DNA from: Peptococcaceae bacterium UBA5356
GTDB lineage: Bacteria; Bacillota; Peptococcia; DRI-13; DTU073
Length of the DNA: 12,150 nt
Direction of reading: 5' to 3'
NCBI GenBank assembly: GCA_002407935.1
Contig: DHPU01000066.1
Coordinates: 57,234-69,383, forward strand
Part shown: positions 5,973 through 12,150 of the stretch, in pieces
How the letters are laid out: every line of letters begins with the position of its first letter
Position numbering within the stretch: position 1 is the first letter of the stretch
The notes under the pieces: generated by a model
Seen by the model: only the letters and a program-made list of their open reading frames with translations
Databases searched by the model: none
What the model was told of the DNA's origin: nothing
Program-made: the position numbers and the translations under genes

Positions 5973-7211
5973 ATGGTTAGAGGGAATAACTTCCACATAC
6001 CTCCGGGGATGCGGGACTGGCTGCCCGGGGAGGCATGCCGGAAAAGGGAAGCGGTAAATCGGATGTTAAAGGCGATATCTTTATGGGGTTATGAGGAAAT
6101 AAATACGCCCTTGATGGAATATTACCAGGTGCTTTTGCCGGGAGAAAACTTAAGCGGCTCTGATCAATTATATAAATTAACCGATCGGGATGGCCGGATT
6201 CTGGCGTTACGGTCGGAAATGACTACTCCTATTGCCAGAGTCATTAGCAGTAAATTGCCGGATGATTATCCGCAGCGGTTAATGTATGGCGGCGAAGTGT
6301 TTCGTTATGAGGAGATTCAGACCGGAAAGCAACGGGAATTTTGTCAGGTAGGGGTGGAGTTGATCGGCGAAAAAGGGCCGGAAGCGGATAGCGAGGTTTT
6401 GGCTATTGCGATTGAGGCATTGCAAGCAGTCGGTTTGAAGGATTTCACGATTAGTCTGGGGCATACCGGTGTTTTAAAGAGCCTGTCGGAGAACTTCACC
6501 GGAAATGAAACACAGCTTAATGAGGTACGAAACCTGTTGTTGGAGAAGGATTTTGTTGGGCTGGGCAGTTGCCTTTCCGCGGTCGGAATGAAGAAGGAAA
6601 AGGTAGAAAGAATATTGGGTTTTTTGACCCGACAATTCTCTGCAAGTGATCTTGAACAGTTGCAGACAAATCCGGATCAGGGACAAACGAATCAGGAAGA
6701 GCGACAGGAGGACTTGCCACCGGAACTGGCTGAGGTTTTTGCCGGTTTGCGGCAGACGATACACTATTTAAAGTTATATGGGTATGAGCACAATATTCAG
6801 GTGGATTTGAGCACTTTGAGAAGTCAGGAATATTATACAGGGATGGTTTTCGAGATTTATACGCCGGGGATCGGTTATCCGATTGGCGGCGGAGGGCGTT
6901 ATGATGAATTACTGCGTTATTTTGGTAAGGATTGTGCCGCCACCGGTTTTGCGTTAGGAGTGGAAAGGATTCTGCTTAGTCTGCCTCAGGATATTACAGA
7001 AAAGGCGGAGGGTCAGGAGCAGGCAAGTTTTGTGTTGGTAGCCGGAACAGATTCCGGGAAGGTGATGGAGAGAGCCAGGCAGCTAAGGATGACCGGTCGG
7101 AGAGTGATTACAGAAGCAGAAGGGTTAACTCGTTCTCAGGCGGAAGAAAGGGCCGAGGGTAAAGGGGCGATTTTAGACTGGTGTGGGGAGGAAAGGTCAG
7201 ATGAAGTATAA
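5973..7211 (+). CDS. hisZ: ATP phosphoribosyltransferase regulatory subunit
   Basis: HisZ is a catalytically dead relative of histidyl-tRNA synthetase that joins short-form HisG to make active, feedback-regulated ATP phosphoribosyltransferase. The 412-residue product has class II synthetase-like features: LRSEMTTPIAR (79-89), a motif 2 region with FRYEE and REFCQVGVELIG, LRSQEYYTGMVFE in place of the RGLDYYT-type histidine motif, and IGGGGRYDELL. The C-terminal part is short and lacks a full anticodon-binding domain, and the neighbour is a short hisG; both favour HisZ over HisS. A Gln/Asn/Glu-rich linker (about 231-247) looks like an insertion before the last catalytic-like segment. AAAGGATGTG precedes the ATG. 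The gene ends 11 bp inside hisG. Confidence 0.94.
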   Translation: MVRGNNFHIPPGMRDWLPGEACRKREAVNRMLKAISLWGYEEINTPLMEYYQVLLPGENLSGSDQLYKLTDRDGRILALRSEMTTPIARVISSKLPDDYPQRLMYGGEVFRYEEIQTGKQREFCQVGVELIGEKGPEADSEVLAIAIEALQAVGLKDFTISLGHTGVLKSLSENFTGNETQLNEVRNLLLEKDFVGLGSCLSAVGMKKEKVERILGFLTRQFSASDLEQLQTNPDQGQTNQEERQEDLPPELAEVFAGLRQTIHYLKLYGYEHNIQVDLSTLRSQEYYTGMVFEIYTPGIGYPIGGGGRYDELLRYFGKDCAATGFALGVERILLSLPQDITEKAEGQEQASFVLVAGTDSGKVMERARQLRMTGRRVITEAEGLTRSQAEERAEGKGAILDWCGEERSDEV

Positions 7212-7866
7212 CTTAACAATTGCGATGCCAAAAGGAAAATTGTTTGAACCCGCCAGGATGCTGCTGGAGAAGTGTGGACTAAGTTATCCGGGGTTATCAG
7301 ATGAAGCCAGGACGTTAATCTTCGAGGATAAGGAAAAACTGGTTAATTACATTGTTTGCCGGCCGACCGATATTCCTACTTATGTGGAGCATGGTGCCGC
7401 TGATTTGGGAATTGTGGGGAAAGACAGCATTTTAGAAGCCAATAGAAACCTGTATGAGTTAGTTGATTTAAAATTTGGATATTGCCGTTTTGCGGCGGCC
7501 GTACCGCGAGAAGCGTTATCAGCCGATGGAAAGTTTACCTGGAAACAGGGTTTGCGTATTGCCACGAAATTTCCCACGGTAGCGAAAGAATATGTGCGGA
7601 AAAAAGGTTTACAGGCCGAGATTATTAAACTGCATGGGAATATAGAATTGGCTCCGCGGGTAGGTTTGGCCGATGTGATTGTCGATATTGTTTCTACCGG
7701 CAGAACGTTAAAGGAGAACAATCTTGTGGTTTTGGAGTTTATGGGTGAGGCTACGGCCCGTCTGATTGTCAACAGAGCCAGTTATCGCTTGAAGTCTAAG
7801 GAGATTAATGGGTTGGTTGCGGAGATCAAAAGAATTTTAGAGACGGAAGGAGGAGAGCTTTCTTGA
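7201..7866 (+). CDS. hisG: ATP phosphoribosyltransferase, short form
   Basis: Catalyses the first committed step of histidine synthesis: ATP plus PRPP give phosphoribosyl-ATP. The 221-residue length is that of the short HisG class, which lacks the C-terminal histidine-binding domain and depends on HisZ. MKYNLTIAMPKGKLFEPA at the start and ADVIVDIVSTGRTLKEN (157-173), the PRPP-binding loop, identify it; DLGIVGKDSI is another family motif. ATG 7201 is chosen over the in-frame GTG 7183 because the ribosome site GGGGAGGAAAGG lies between them and the family begins with this methionine. It overlaps hisZ by 11 bp and hisD by 4 bp, which suggests coupled translation and matched amounts of HisZ and HisG. 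Confidence 0.97.
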   Translation: MKYNLTIAMPKGKLFEPARMLLEKCGLSYPGLSDEARTLIFEDKEKLVNYIVCRPTDIPTYVEHGAADLGIVGKDSILEANRNLYELVDLKFGYCRFAAAVPREALSADGKFTWKQGLRIATKFPTVAKEYVRKKGLQAEIIKLHGNIELAPRVGLADVIVDIVSTGRTLKENNLVVLEFMGEATARLIVNRASYRLKSKEINGLVAEIKRILETEGGELS

Positions 7867-9155
7867 TTCCTGTTTATCAATGGCCTTCGCGGGAAGCCCA
7901 GGAAAGAATCCGGGGGAAGACCTATTTTGATGAAGAGATCCGGGTAAGGGTGGAGCAGATTGTCCAAGATGTACGGGCAAATGGGGATGAAGCGTTACTT
8001 CGTTATACGCAGACTTTGGATGGCTGTCTCTTGCAGACGCAGGATCTGCGGGTCGGTGAAACGGAGATAGATGACGCCATGCAAAAGGTGGAGGCGGATT
8101 TTCTCGATTATTTGGGGCAAGCTAAGGCTCAAATAAGCAGTTTTCACAGTCAGCAAAAACAAAAAAGCTGGTTTAGCCAGGATGAAACAGGTTCGATTAC
8201 CGGGCAGCTCTATCGGCCCATGCGGCGAGTGGGAATATATGTACCGGGAGGTACGGCCAGTTACCCCTCCACAGTTTTAATGACAGCCCTTCCGGCTAAG
8301 GTGGCCGGGGTAACGGAGATCGTGATGGTTACGCCACCGGGGAAGGATGGAAGGATTCCGGCGGCCACATTGGCCGCAGCCAGGATGGCCGGGGTGTCGG
8401 AAATTTACCGGATTGGCGGCGCTCAAGCGATTGCGGCACTTGCTTATGGAACAGCGACGATTCCGGCGGTAGAAAAAATCGTAGGGCCCGGGAATATATA
8501 TGTAGCGTTAGCCAAGAAGGCTGTTTACGGGGCGGTGGGGATTGATATGCTGGCCGGGCCCAGTGAAATTTTGATTATCGGAGATGGCAGCATCAAGCCG
8601 GAATACGCGGCAGCCGATCTGCTTTCTCAAGCGGAACATGACCGGCGGGCCAGGGCGATTCTGCTTACACCTGATTCCGCCTGGGCTGTTGAGGTGAGAA
8701 AAGCTTTAAGAGAGCAGCTGGCTTTGTTGCCGCGGCAGGAGATTGCGGCAGCTTCTTTACGGGATTTTGGAGCAGTTATTGTCACCGCAAACTTGGAGGA
8801 GGCTTTTGCAGCGGCCAATTCTGCCGCACCGGAGCATTTAGAATTACTTTTGGCGGATCCTTGGCCGGCTTTAGCCAAGGTGGAAAATGCCGGAGCAATC
8901 TTTTTAGGTGCACATTCGCCGGAGCCTTTAGGAGATTACTGGGCAGGGCCCAGTCACGTTTTGCCTACGGGGGGGACAGCTCGTTATGCTTCGCCTTTAT
9001 CGGTGGAGGATTTTACGAAGCGTTCGAGTATCATTAGTTTTTCTGCGGTTGGGATGAGCAAGGCGGCGGAACCGGTAAAACACTTAGCTTTGGCGGAAGG
9101 GTTGGCGGCACACGGACAGGCGTTGACCGTACGGATAAAGGAGGAATCAAGATGA
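7863..9155 (+). CDS. hisD: Histidinol dehydrogenase
   Basis: Zinc-dependent enzyme for the last two steps: histidinol to histidinal to histidine with two NAD. The 430-residue product carries PGGTASYPSTVLM, GPGNIYVALAKK, AGPSEILI, SQAEHDRRA, APEHLELL and GDYWAGPSHVLPT. The zinc ligands known in E. coli (Q259, H262, D360, H419) correspond to Q256, H259, D358 and H417, and the general base pair to E324/H325, so it should be active. The start is a TTG at 7863 inside TTGA, overlapping the hisG stop, with AAGGAGGAG (7847-7855) well placed before it. hisC, which often follows hisD in related operons, is absent; hisB follows at once with an ATGA overlap. Confidence 0.97.
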   Translation: MIPVYQWPSREAQERIRGKTYFDEEIRVRVEQIVQDVRANGDEALLRYTQTLDGCLLQTQDLRVGETEIDDAMQKVEADFLDYLGQAKAQISSFHSQQKQKSWFSQDETGSITGQLYRPMRRVGIYVPGGTASYPSTVLMTALPAKVAGVTEIVMVTPPGKDGRIPAATLAAARMAGVSEIYRIGGAQAIAALAYGTATIPAVEKIVGPGNIYVALAKKAVYGAVGIDMLAGPSEILIIGDGSIKPEYAAADLLSQAEHDRRARAILLTPDSAWAVEVRKALREQLALLPRQEIAAASLRDFGAVIVTANLEEAFAAANSAAPEHLELLLADPWPALAKVENAGAIFLGAHSPEPLGDYWAGPSHVLPTGGTARYASPLSVEDFTKRSSIISFSAVGMSKAAEPVKHLALAEGLAAHGQALTVRIKEESR

Positions 9156-9745
9156 GTGAGTTGAATTTGCGCAAGGGTGGCGTGGAAAGGAAAACAACGG
9201 AGACGGCGATTAAACTGGAGCTGGTTTTGGAAAAGGAAGGCTCTTTGCAAGGTCGCAGTGGGATCGGCTTTTTGGATCACATGTTGGAATTATTGATGAA
9301 ACATAGTGGTTTTCGGTTAAAGCTGGAAGTCGCGGGCGATTTGCAGGTGGATTTTCACCATACCGTAGAGGATTTGGGACTTTGTTTGGGCGAGGCCTTC
9401 AAGCAGGCGCTAGGGGCTAAAAAGGGGATTGTTCGTTATAGTTCTCTGGCGTTGCCGATGGATGAAGCATTGGTGCTTTGTGCGGTTGATCTCAGCGGCC
9501 GGCCCGGTTTTTACGCTGATTTAACTTTTCCTACAGAAAAAATTGGGGAGTTTGATAGTCAGTTAATTACGGCTTTTTGGCAAGCTTTTGCTCAAGAAGC
9601 AAAAATAACACTACATCTTAAGCAAATCACCGGGGAAGATGCTCATCATCTTGCGGAAGCCGTATTTAAAGGAATGGGGAGAATTTTACGCGAAGCGGTA
9701 CGGATTGAGGGAGAGACGATACCGTCCTCTAAGGGGGTTTTATAG
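9152..9745 (+). CDS. hisB: Imidazoleglycerol-phosphate dehydratase
   Basis: Removes water from imidazole glycerol phosphate to give imidazole acetol phosphate, step 6. It is the monofunctional bacterial form (197 residues) without a histidinol-phosphatase domain, so that activity must come from another gene. Motifs: GFLDHMLELLMKHSGF, HHTVED (69-74), DEALVLCAVDLSGRPG, EDAHHLAEAVFKG and the C-terminal PSSKGVL. The usual DDHHTVED reads DFHHTVED here, but the metal-binding His and Glu residues remain. AAAGGAGGAATCAAG precedes the ATG, which overlaps the hisD stop (ATGA). It is followed by the only real gap in the operon. Confidence 0.97.
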   Translation: MSELNLRKGGVERKTTETAIKLELVLEKEGSLQGRSGIGFLDHMLELLMKHSGFRLKLEVAGDLQVDFHHTVEDLGLCLGEAFKQALGAKKGIVRYSSLALPMDEALVLCAVDLSGRPGFYADLTFPTEKIGEFDSQLITAFWQAFAQEAKITLHLKQITGEDAHHLAEAVFKGMGRILREAVRIEGETIPSSKGVL

Positions 9746-9892
9746 AGCTTTCAAGGGAATAGAAAAGAAAAAGCAAGTAATTTGGAAAAGTTTCAGCTTT
9801 TAGACAGTAGAAATTCTGAGCAGAGTATGTTTTAATTAAAGCTAGACAATATTGAAATGAATAGCATTCAAAAATGTGGGGAGTGGTCAGAA
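9746..9892. other. Non-coding gap in the his operon where hisH is expected
   Basis: These 147 bp are AT-rich and hold no gene with a start and ribosome site. A glutaminase gene (hisH, about 600 bp) normally sits between hisB and hisA; no convincing trace of its motifs is left. A perfect palindrome TTTAATTAAA lies at 9831-9840, a weak hairpin AAAAG/CTTTT at 9786-9801, and a poor promoter-like pair TAGACA (9801-9806) and TATGTT (9826-9831) with a 19-bp spacer. The last part supplies the hisA ribosome site. The gap could be the scar of a deletion; that is inference. Confidence 0.6.
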
Positions 9893-10642
9893 ATGTTAGT
9901 AATTCCGGCCATCGATTTAAGGGACGGTCGTTGTGTTCGGTTAGTTCAGGGGGAAATAAGTTCAGAGATTGTTTATTCTGATGAACCGGTGGAAGTTGCC
10001 AGGATGTGGGAGGATATAGGCGCACCCCGGCTCCATTTAGTAGATCTTGATGGGGCTTTTGCCGGTAAACCTAAAAATCTGGGGATTATCCAGGAAATTT
10101 TAGGCGCTGTGAAAATACCTCTGCAGGTAGGAGGGGGGATTCGCAGTTTAGAGGCGGTAGAAAAGATTTTAAAGATGGGAGTAGATCGGGTAATTTTAGG
10201 CACGGCGGCAATTCATTCACGGGAACTTGTTGCCAAGTGTGTCGAGGAATTTGGGGAACATGTTGCGGTAGGGATAGATAGTCGTGATGGGTTGGTAGCA
10301 ATTGAGGGATGGGAATCCACGGTAGAAATGACAGTAGACCAATTAGCGGAAGAAATTGCGGCTTTGGGTATTAAAAGAATTATTTTTACGGATACACGCC
10401 GCGATGGAACTTTACGCGGGCCTAATTTAGAAGCCACCAAAAAGCTGGCGGAGACTAGCGGATTAAAGGTAATTGCTTCGGGGGGCGTTTCCAGTATCGA
10501 GGATTTATATCAGCTTAAGGAGTTAGAAATATCCGGGGTAGAAGGAATAATTATGGGCAAGGCTCTTTATTCAGGAGCGGTTCATTTAAAAGAGGCTCTG
10601 CAAATAATGGAGGAAAAAACAGGATGTGCGCAAAAAGGATAA
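9893..10642 (+). CDS. hisA: ProFAR isomerase (phosphoribosylformimino-AICAR-P isomerase)
   Basis: A (beta/alpha)8-barrel enzyme that opens the ribose ring of ProFAR in an Amadori rearrangement, step 4. The 249-residue product begins MLVIPAIDLRDGRCVRLVQG with the catalytic Asp at D8; the second catalytic Asp is D129 in VGIDSRDG. QVGGGIRS and IASGGVSS are the two phosphate-binding loops. The frame is open upstream to ATG 9857, but ATG 9893 matches the family start exactly and has GTGGGGAGTGG (about 9876-9886) before it. A PriA (HisA/TrpF) role is conceivable for a HisA-like barrel but nothing here suggests it. It ends 19 bp inside hisF. Confidence 0.96.
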   Translation: MLVIPAIDLRDGRCVRLVQGEISSEIVYSDEPVEVARMWEDIGAPRLHLVDLDGAFAGKPKNLGIIQEILGAVKIPLQVGGGIRSLEAVEKILKMGVDRVILGTAAIHSRELVAKCVEEFGEHVAVGIDSRDGLVAIEGWESTVEMTVDQLAEEIAALGIKRIIFTDTRRDGTLRGPNLEATKKLAETSGLKVIASGGVSSIEDLYQLKELEISGVEGIIMGKALYSGAVHLKEALQIMEEKTGCAQKG

Positions 10643-11388
10643 TCCCGTGTTTGGATGTAGAGAAGGGGCGTGTAGTTAAGGGAACCCAATTTGTTAATTT
10701 AAGAGATGCGGGAGATCCCGTAGAATTAGCCGGATATTATGAACGTGAAGGCGCCGATGAATTGGTCTTGCTGGATATCAGCGCTACTACAGAAAACCGG
10801 GACACGATTCTCGACGTGGTGGCAAAGATAGCAGCCAGCGTGGCAATTCCTTTTGCGGTCGGGGGCGGCATTCGTAATCTGGAGGATATTCGCAGAACCT
10901 TGGCCGCCGGTGCAAACAAGGTAGGGATTAGTACGGCGGCGGTAAAGAATCCTGAGTTGCTACGGGAAGCGGCGGAACAATTTGGGAGGCAGTGTCTTGT
11001 AGCGGCGATAGATGCGCGGCGAATCAGTACAGGGAAATGGGAAATTTATACCCATGGGGGCCAAACGGCTACCGGTCTTGATGCCGTTGAGTGGGCTCGC
11101 CGAGTGGAAAAATTAGGCGTGGGAGAAATACTTTTAACGAGTATTGATCGTGACGGGACTAAAGATGGTTATGATTTAGAGTTGACCAAGTCAGTTAGCG
11201 AAAGTGTGGCGATTCCTGTAATAGCTTCGGGTGGAGCAGGGACAAAGGAGCATTTTTGGGAAGGGGCAGTGATTGGTAAAGCGGATGGACTTTTAGCTGC
11301 TTCCATCTTTCATTTTGCCGAGACAACGATACCGGAAGTTAAAAAGTATCTCCGGGAAAGGAATGTAGAGGTATGTCAGAAGAAATAA
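10624..11388 (+). CDS. hisF: Imidazole glycerol phosphate synthase, cyclase subunit
   Basis: The cyclase half of IGP synthase, step 5: it uses ammonia, normally channelled from the HisH glutaminase, to turn PRFAR into imidazole glycerol phosphate and AICAR. The 254-residue barrel begins MCAKRIIPCLDVEKGRVVKG; the catalytic aspartates are D11 and D130 (AAIDARR). AVGGGIRNLEDI and IASGGAGTKEH are the phosphate-binding loops. GGAGG (about 10609-10613) lies before the ATG, which overlaps hisA by 19 bp. Its usual partner hisH is not in the window; HisF enzymes can use free ammonia in vitro, so it could work alone at high ammonia or with a HisH encoded elsewhere. Confidence 0.97.
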   Translation: MCAKRIIPCLDVEKGRVVKGTQFVNLRDAGDPVELAGYYEREGADELVLLDISATTENRDTILDVVAKIAASVAIPFAVGGGIRNLEDIRRTLAAGANKVGISTAAVKNPELLREAAEQFGRQCLVAAIDARRISTGKWEIYTHGGQTATGLDAVEWARRVEKLGVGEILLTSIDRDGTKDGYDLELTKSVSESVAIPVIASGGAGTKEHFWEGAVIGKADGLLAASIFHFAETTIPEVKKYLRERNVEVCQKK

Positions 11389-12026
11389 CGTCAGAAAGGC
11401 TAGAAAGCTTAAAATATGATGGAAATGGGTTAATTCCGGCGATTGTGCAAGATGTGAAAAGCGGAACAGTTTTAATGCTGGCCTATATGAACCGGGAAGC
11501 GTTAGAAAAAACTTTGCAGGAGGGGCGCACCTGGTTTTACAGCCGTAGTCGGAAGCGGCTTTGGGCGAAAGGGGAAACGTCCGGACATTTACAAAAGGTA
11601 CAGGGTATTTATTACGATTGTGATGCCGATACCTTGCTCGTACAGGTGGAGCAAACTGGGGCGGCTTGCCATGAGGGCAGTTTTTCCTGCTTTAGCCATG
11701 CTTTGCAGGAAAAAGAAGGGGCAGTAGCTACAGATTGGGCTGTCTTATCTTGGCTGGAGGATGTGGTAAGGGAACGCGAGAAACAGCGTCCGGAAGGGTC
11801 TTATACTACTTACCTTTTTACAAAGGGGATTGATAAGATTCTCAAGAAGGTTGGGGAAGAAGCTACCGAGGTAGTTATTGCGGCCAAGGGCGGGAAAGAG
11901 GACGAGATTATTTATGAAACGTCCGATCTTTTTTATCATTTATTAGTAATGTTGCGCGACCGCAAGATTGAATTAAAGGAAATTTGGCAGGAACTAGCCG
12001 GAAGACATAAAAATTCAGGGAGATAG
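11373..12026 (+). CDS. hisI: Phosphoribosyl-AMP cyclohydrolase / phosphoribosyl-ATP pyrophosphohydrolase
   Basis: A fused HisIE protein of 217 residues that does steps 2 and 3. The HisI half (about 1-125) has WAKGETSGH and DCDAD (82-86), with cysteines C83, C99 and C106 in the 16- and 7-residue spacing of the zinc site of the family. The HisE half (about 130-217) has SYTTYLFTKGIDKILKKVGEEATEVVIAAK followed by ETSDLFYHLLVML, the metal-binding helical NTP-pyrophosphohydrolase pattern. The gene starts 16 bp inside hisF with GTAGAGG before the ATG, and closes the operon. Fusion of the two steps is common in bacteria; in several clostridia the two are separate genes. Confidence 0.97.
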   Translation: MSEEITSERLESLKYDGNGLIPAIVQDVKSGTVLMLAYMNREALEKTLQEGRTWFYSRSRKRLWAKGETSGHLQKVQGIYYDCDADTLLVQVEQTGAACHEGSFSCFSHALQEKEGAVATDWAVLSWLEDVVREREKQRPEGSYTTYLFTKGIDKILKKVGEEATEVVIAAKGGKEDEIIYETSDLFYHLLVMLRDRKIELKEIWQELAGRHKNSGR

Positions 12027-12056
12027 CACTATTTCCCTTTAAAATTATTGGAAAGG

Positions 12057-12100
12057 AACACGTTTTTCCACTAAAATGGCGGAGAAGCGTGTTTCTTATT
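12057..12100 (+). terminator. Terminator of the his operon
   Basis: AACACGTTTTTCC (12057-12069) pairs over 13 positions, two of them G-U, with GGAGAAGCGTGTT (12081-12093), loop of 11, followed by a T-rich tail (TCTTATTGTT). It sits 30 bp after the hisIE stop. The remaining bases to the window end show nothing further. Confidence 0.75.
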
Positions 12101-12150
12101 GTTAATTTGTTCTGCTTCAAGTAAACTGGTCAATTGAAAAGTTAAATTCC

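Noticed and set aside
5973..7211. Histidyl-tRNA synthetase (hisS)
   Set aside because: The C-terminal anticodon-binding domain is not complete, the histidine motif is altered, and it overlaps a short hisG, all typical of HisZ.
9857..9892. N-terminal extension of HisA, or a hisH tail remnant
   Set aside because: The 12 extra residues have no family counterpart and contain the ribosome site; similarity to a HisH end (GEW) is too short to support.

Overview
The window looks like chromosomal DNA from a spore-forming member of the Firmicutes, most likely a clostridial, Peptococcaceae-like lineage. The reasons are strong AGGAGG-type ribosome binding sites, TTG and GTG starts, a small acid-soluble spore protein gene, a TRAP (MtrB) gene, a YerC-type TrpR-fold regulator, and a histidine operon using short-form HisG plus HisZ with a fused HisIE. 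This placement is inferred from gene content and style, not from a database search. Every sizeable gene lies on the + strand.

Region 1 (1-570) has no convincing gene. It holds three exact-length 44-bp tandem repeats with an internal hairpin (123-254, plus a 13-bp start of a fourth), then a structured stretch with several inverted and direct repeats (268-451), then a short hexamer repeat (458-487). It reads as intergenic repeat DNA. Region 2 (571-4278) carries a 56-residue spore-protein gene, a terminator, a candidate promoter, and a full-length DNA polymerase III alpha subunit gene (dnaE) with intact polymerase and PHP metal-site residues. Region 3 (4376-5791) carries coaD (coenzyme A synthesis), mtrB (tryptophan-activated RNA-binding TRAP), a small DUF2007-like gene and a YerC/HisR-type regulator, ending in a clear terminator.

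Region 4 (5888-12026) is the histidine operon: a near-consensus sigma-A promoter, then hisZ, hisG, hisD, hisB, hisA, hisF, hisIE, and a terminator at the end. HisZ-HisG start the pathway, HisIE does steps 2 and 3, HisA step 4, HisF the cyclase half of step 5, HisB step 6, and HisD the last two oxidations. The genes overlap by 4-19 bp at every junction except one: 147 bp separate hisB from hisA, which is where hisH (the glutaminase partner of HisF) normally sits. hisH, hisC and a histidinol-phosphatase are absent from the window.

The most interesting points are the missing hisH with its non-coding gap; the TrpR-fold regulator lying just before the his promoter, which is overlapped and followed by inverted repeats that could be its operators; the side-by-side placement of TRAP and this regulator; and the 44-bp repeat array. 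I found no clearly new multi-gene system: the coding part is largely well-known housekeeping and biosynthesis.
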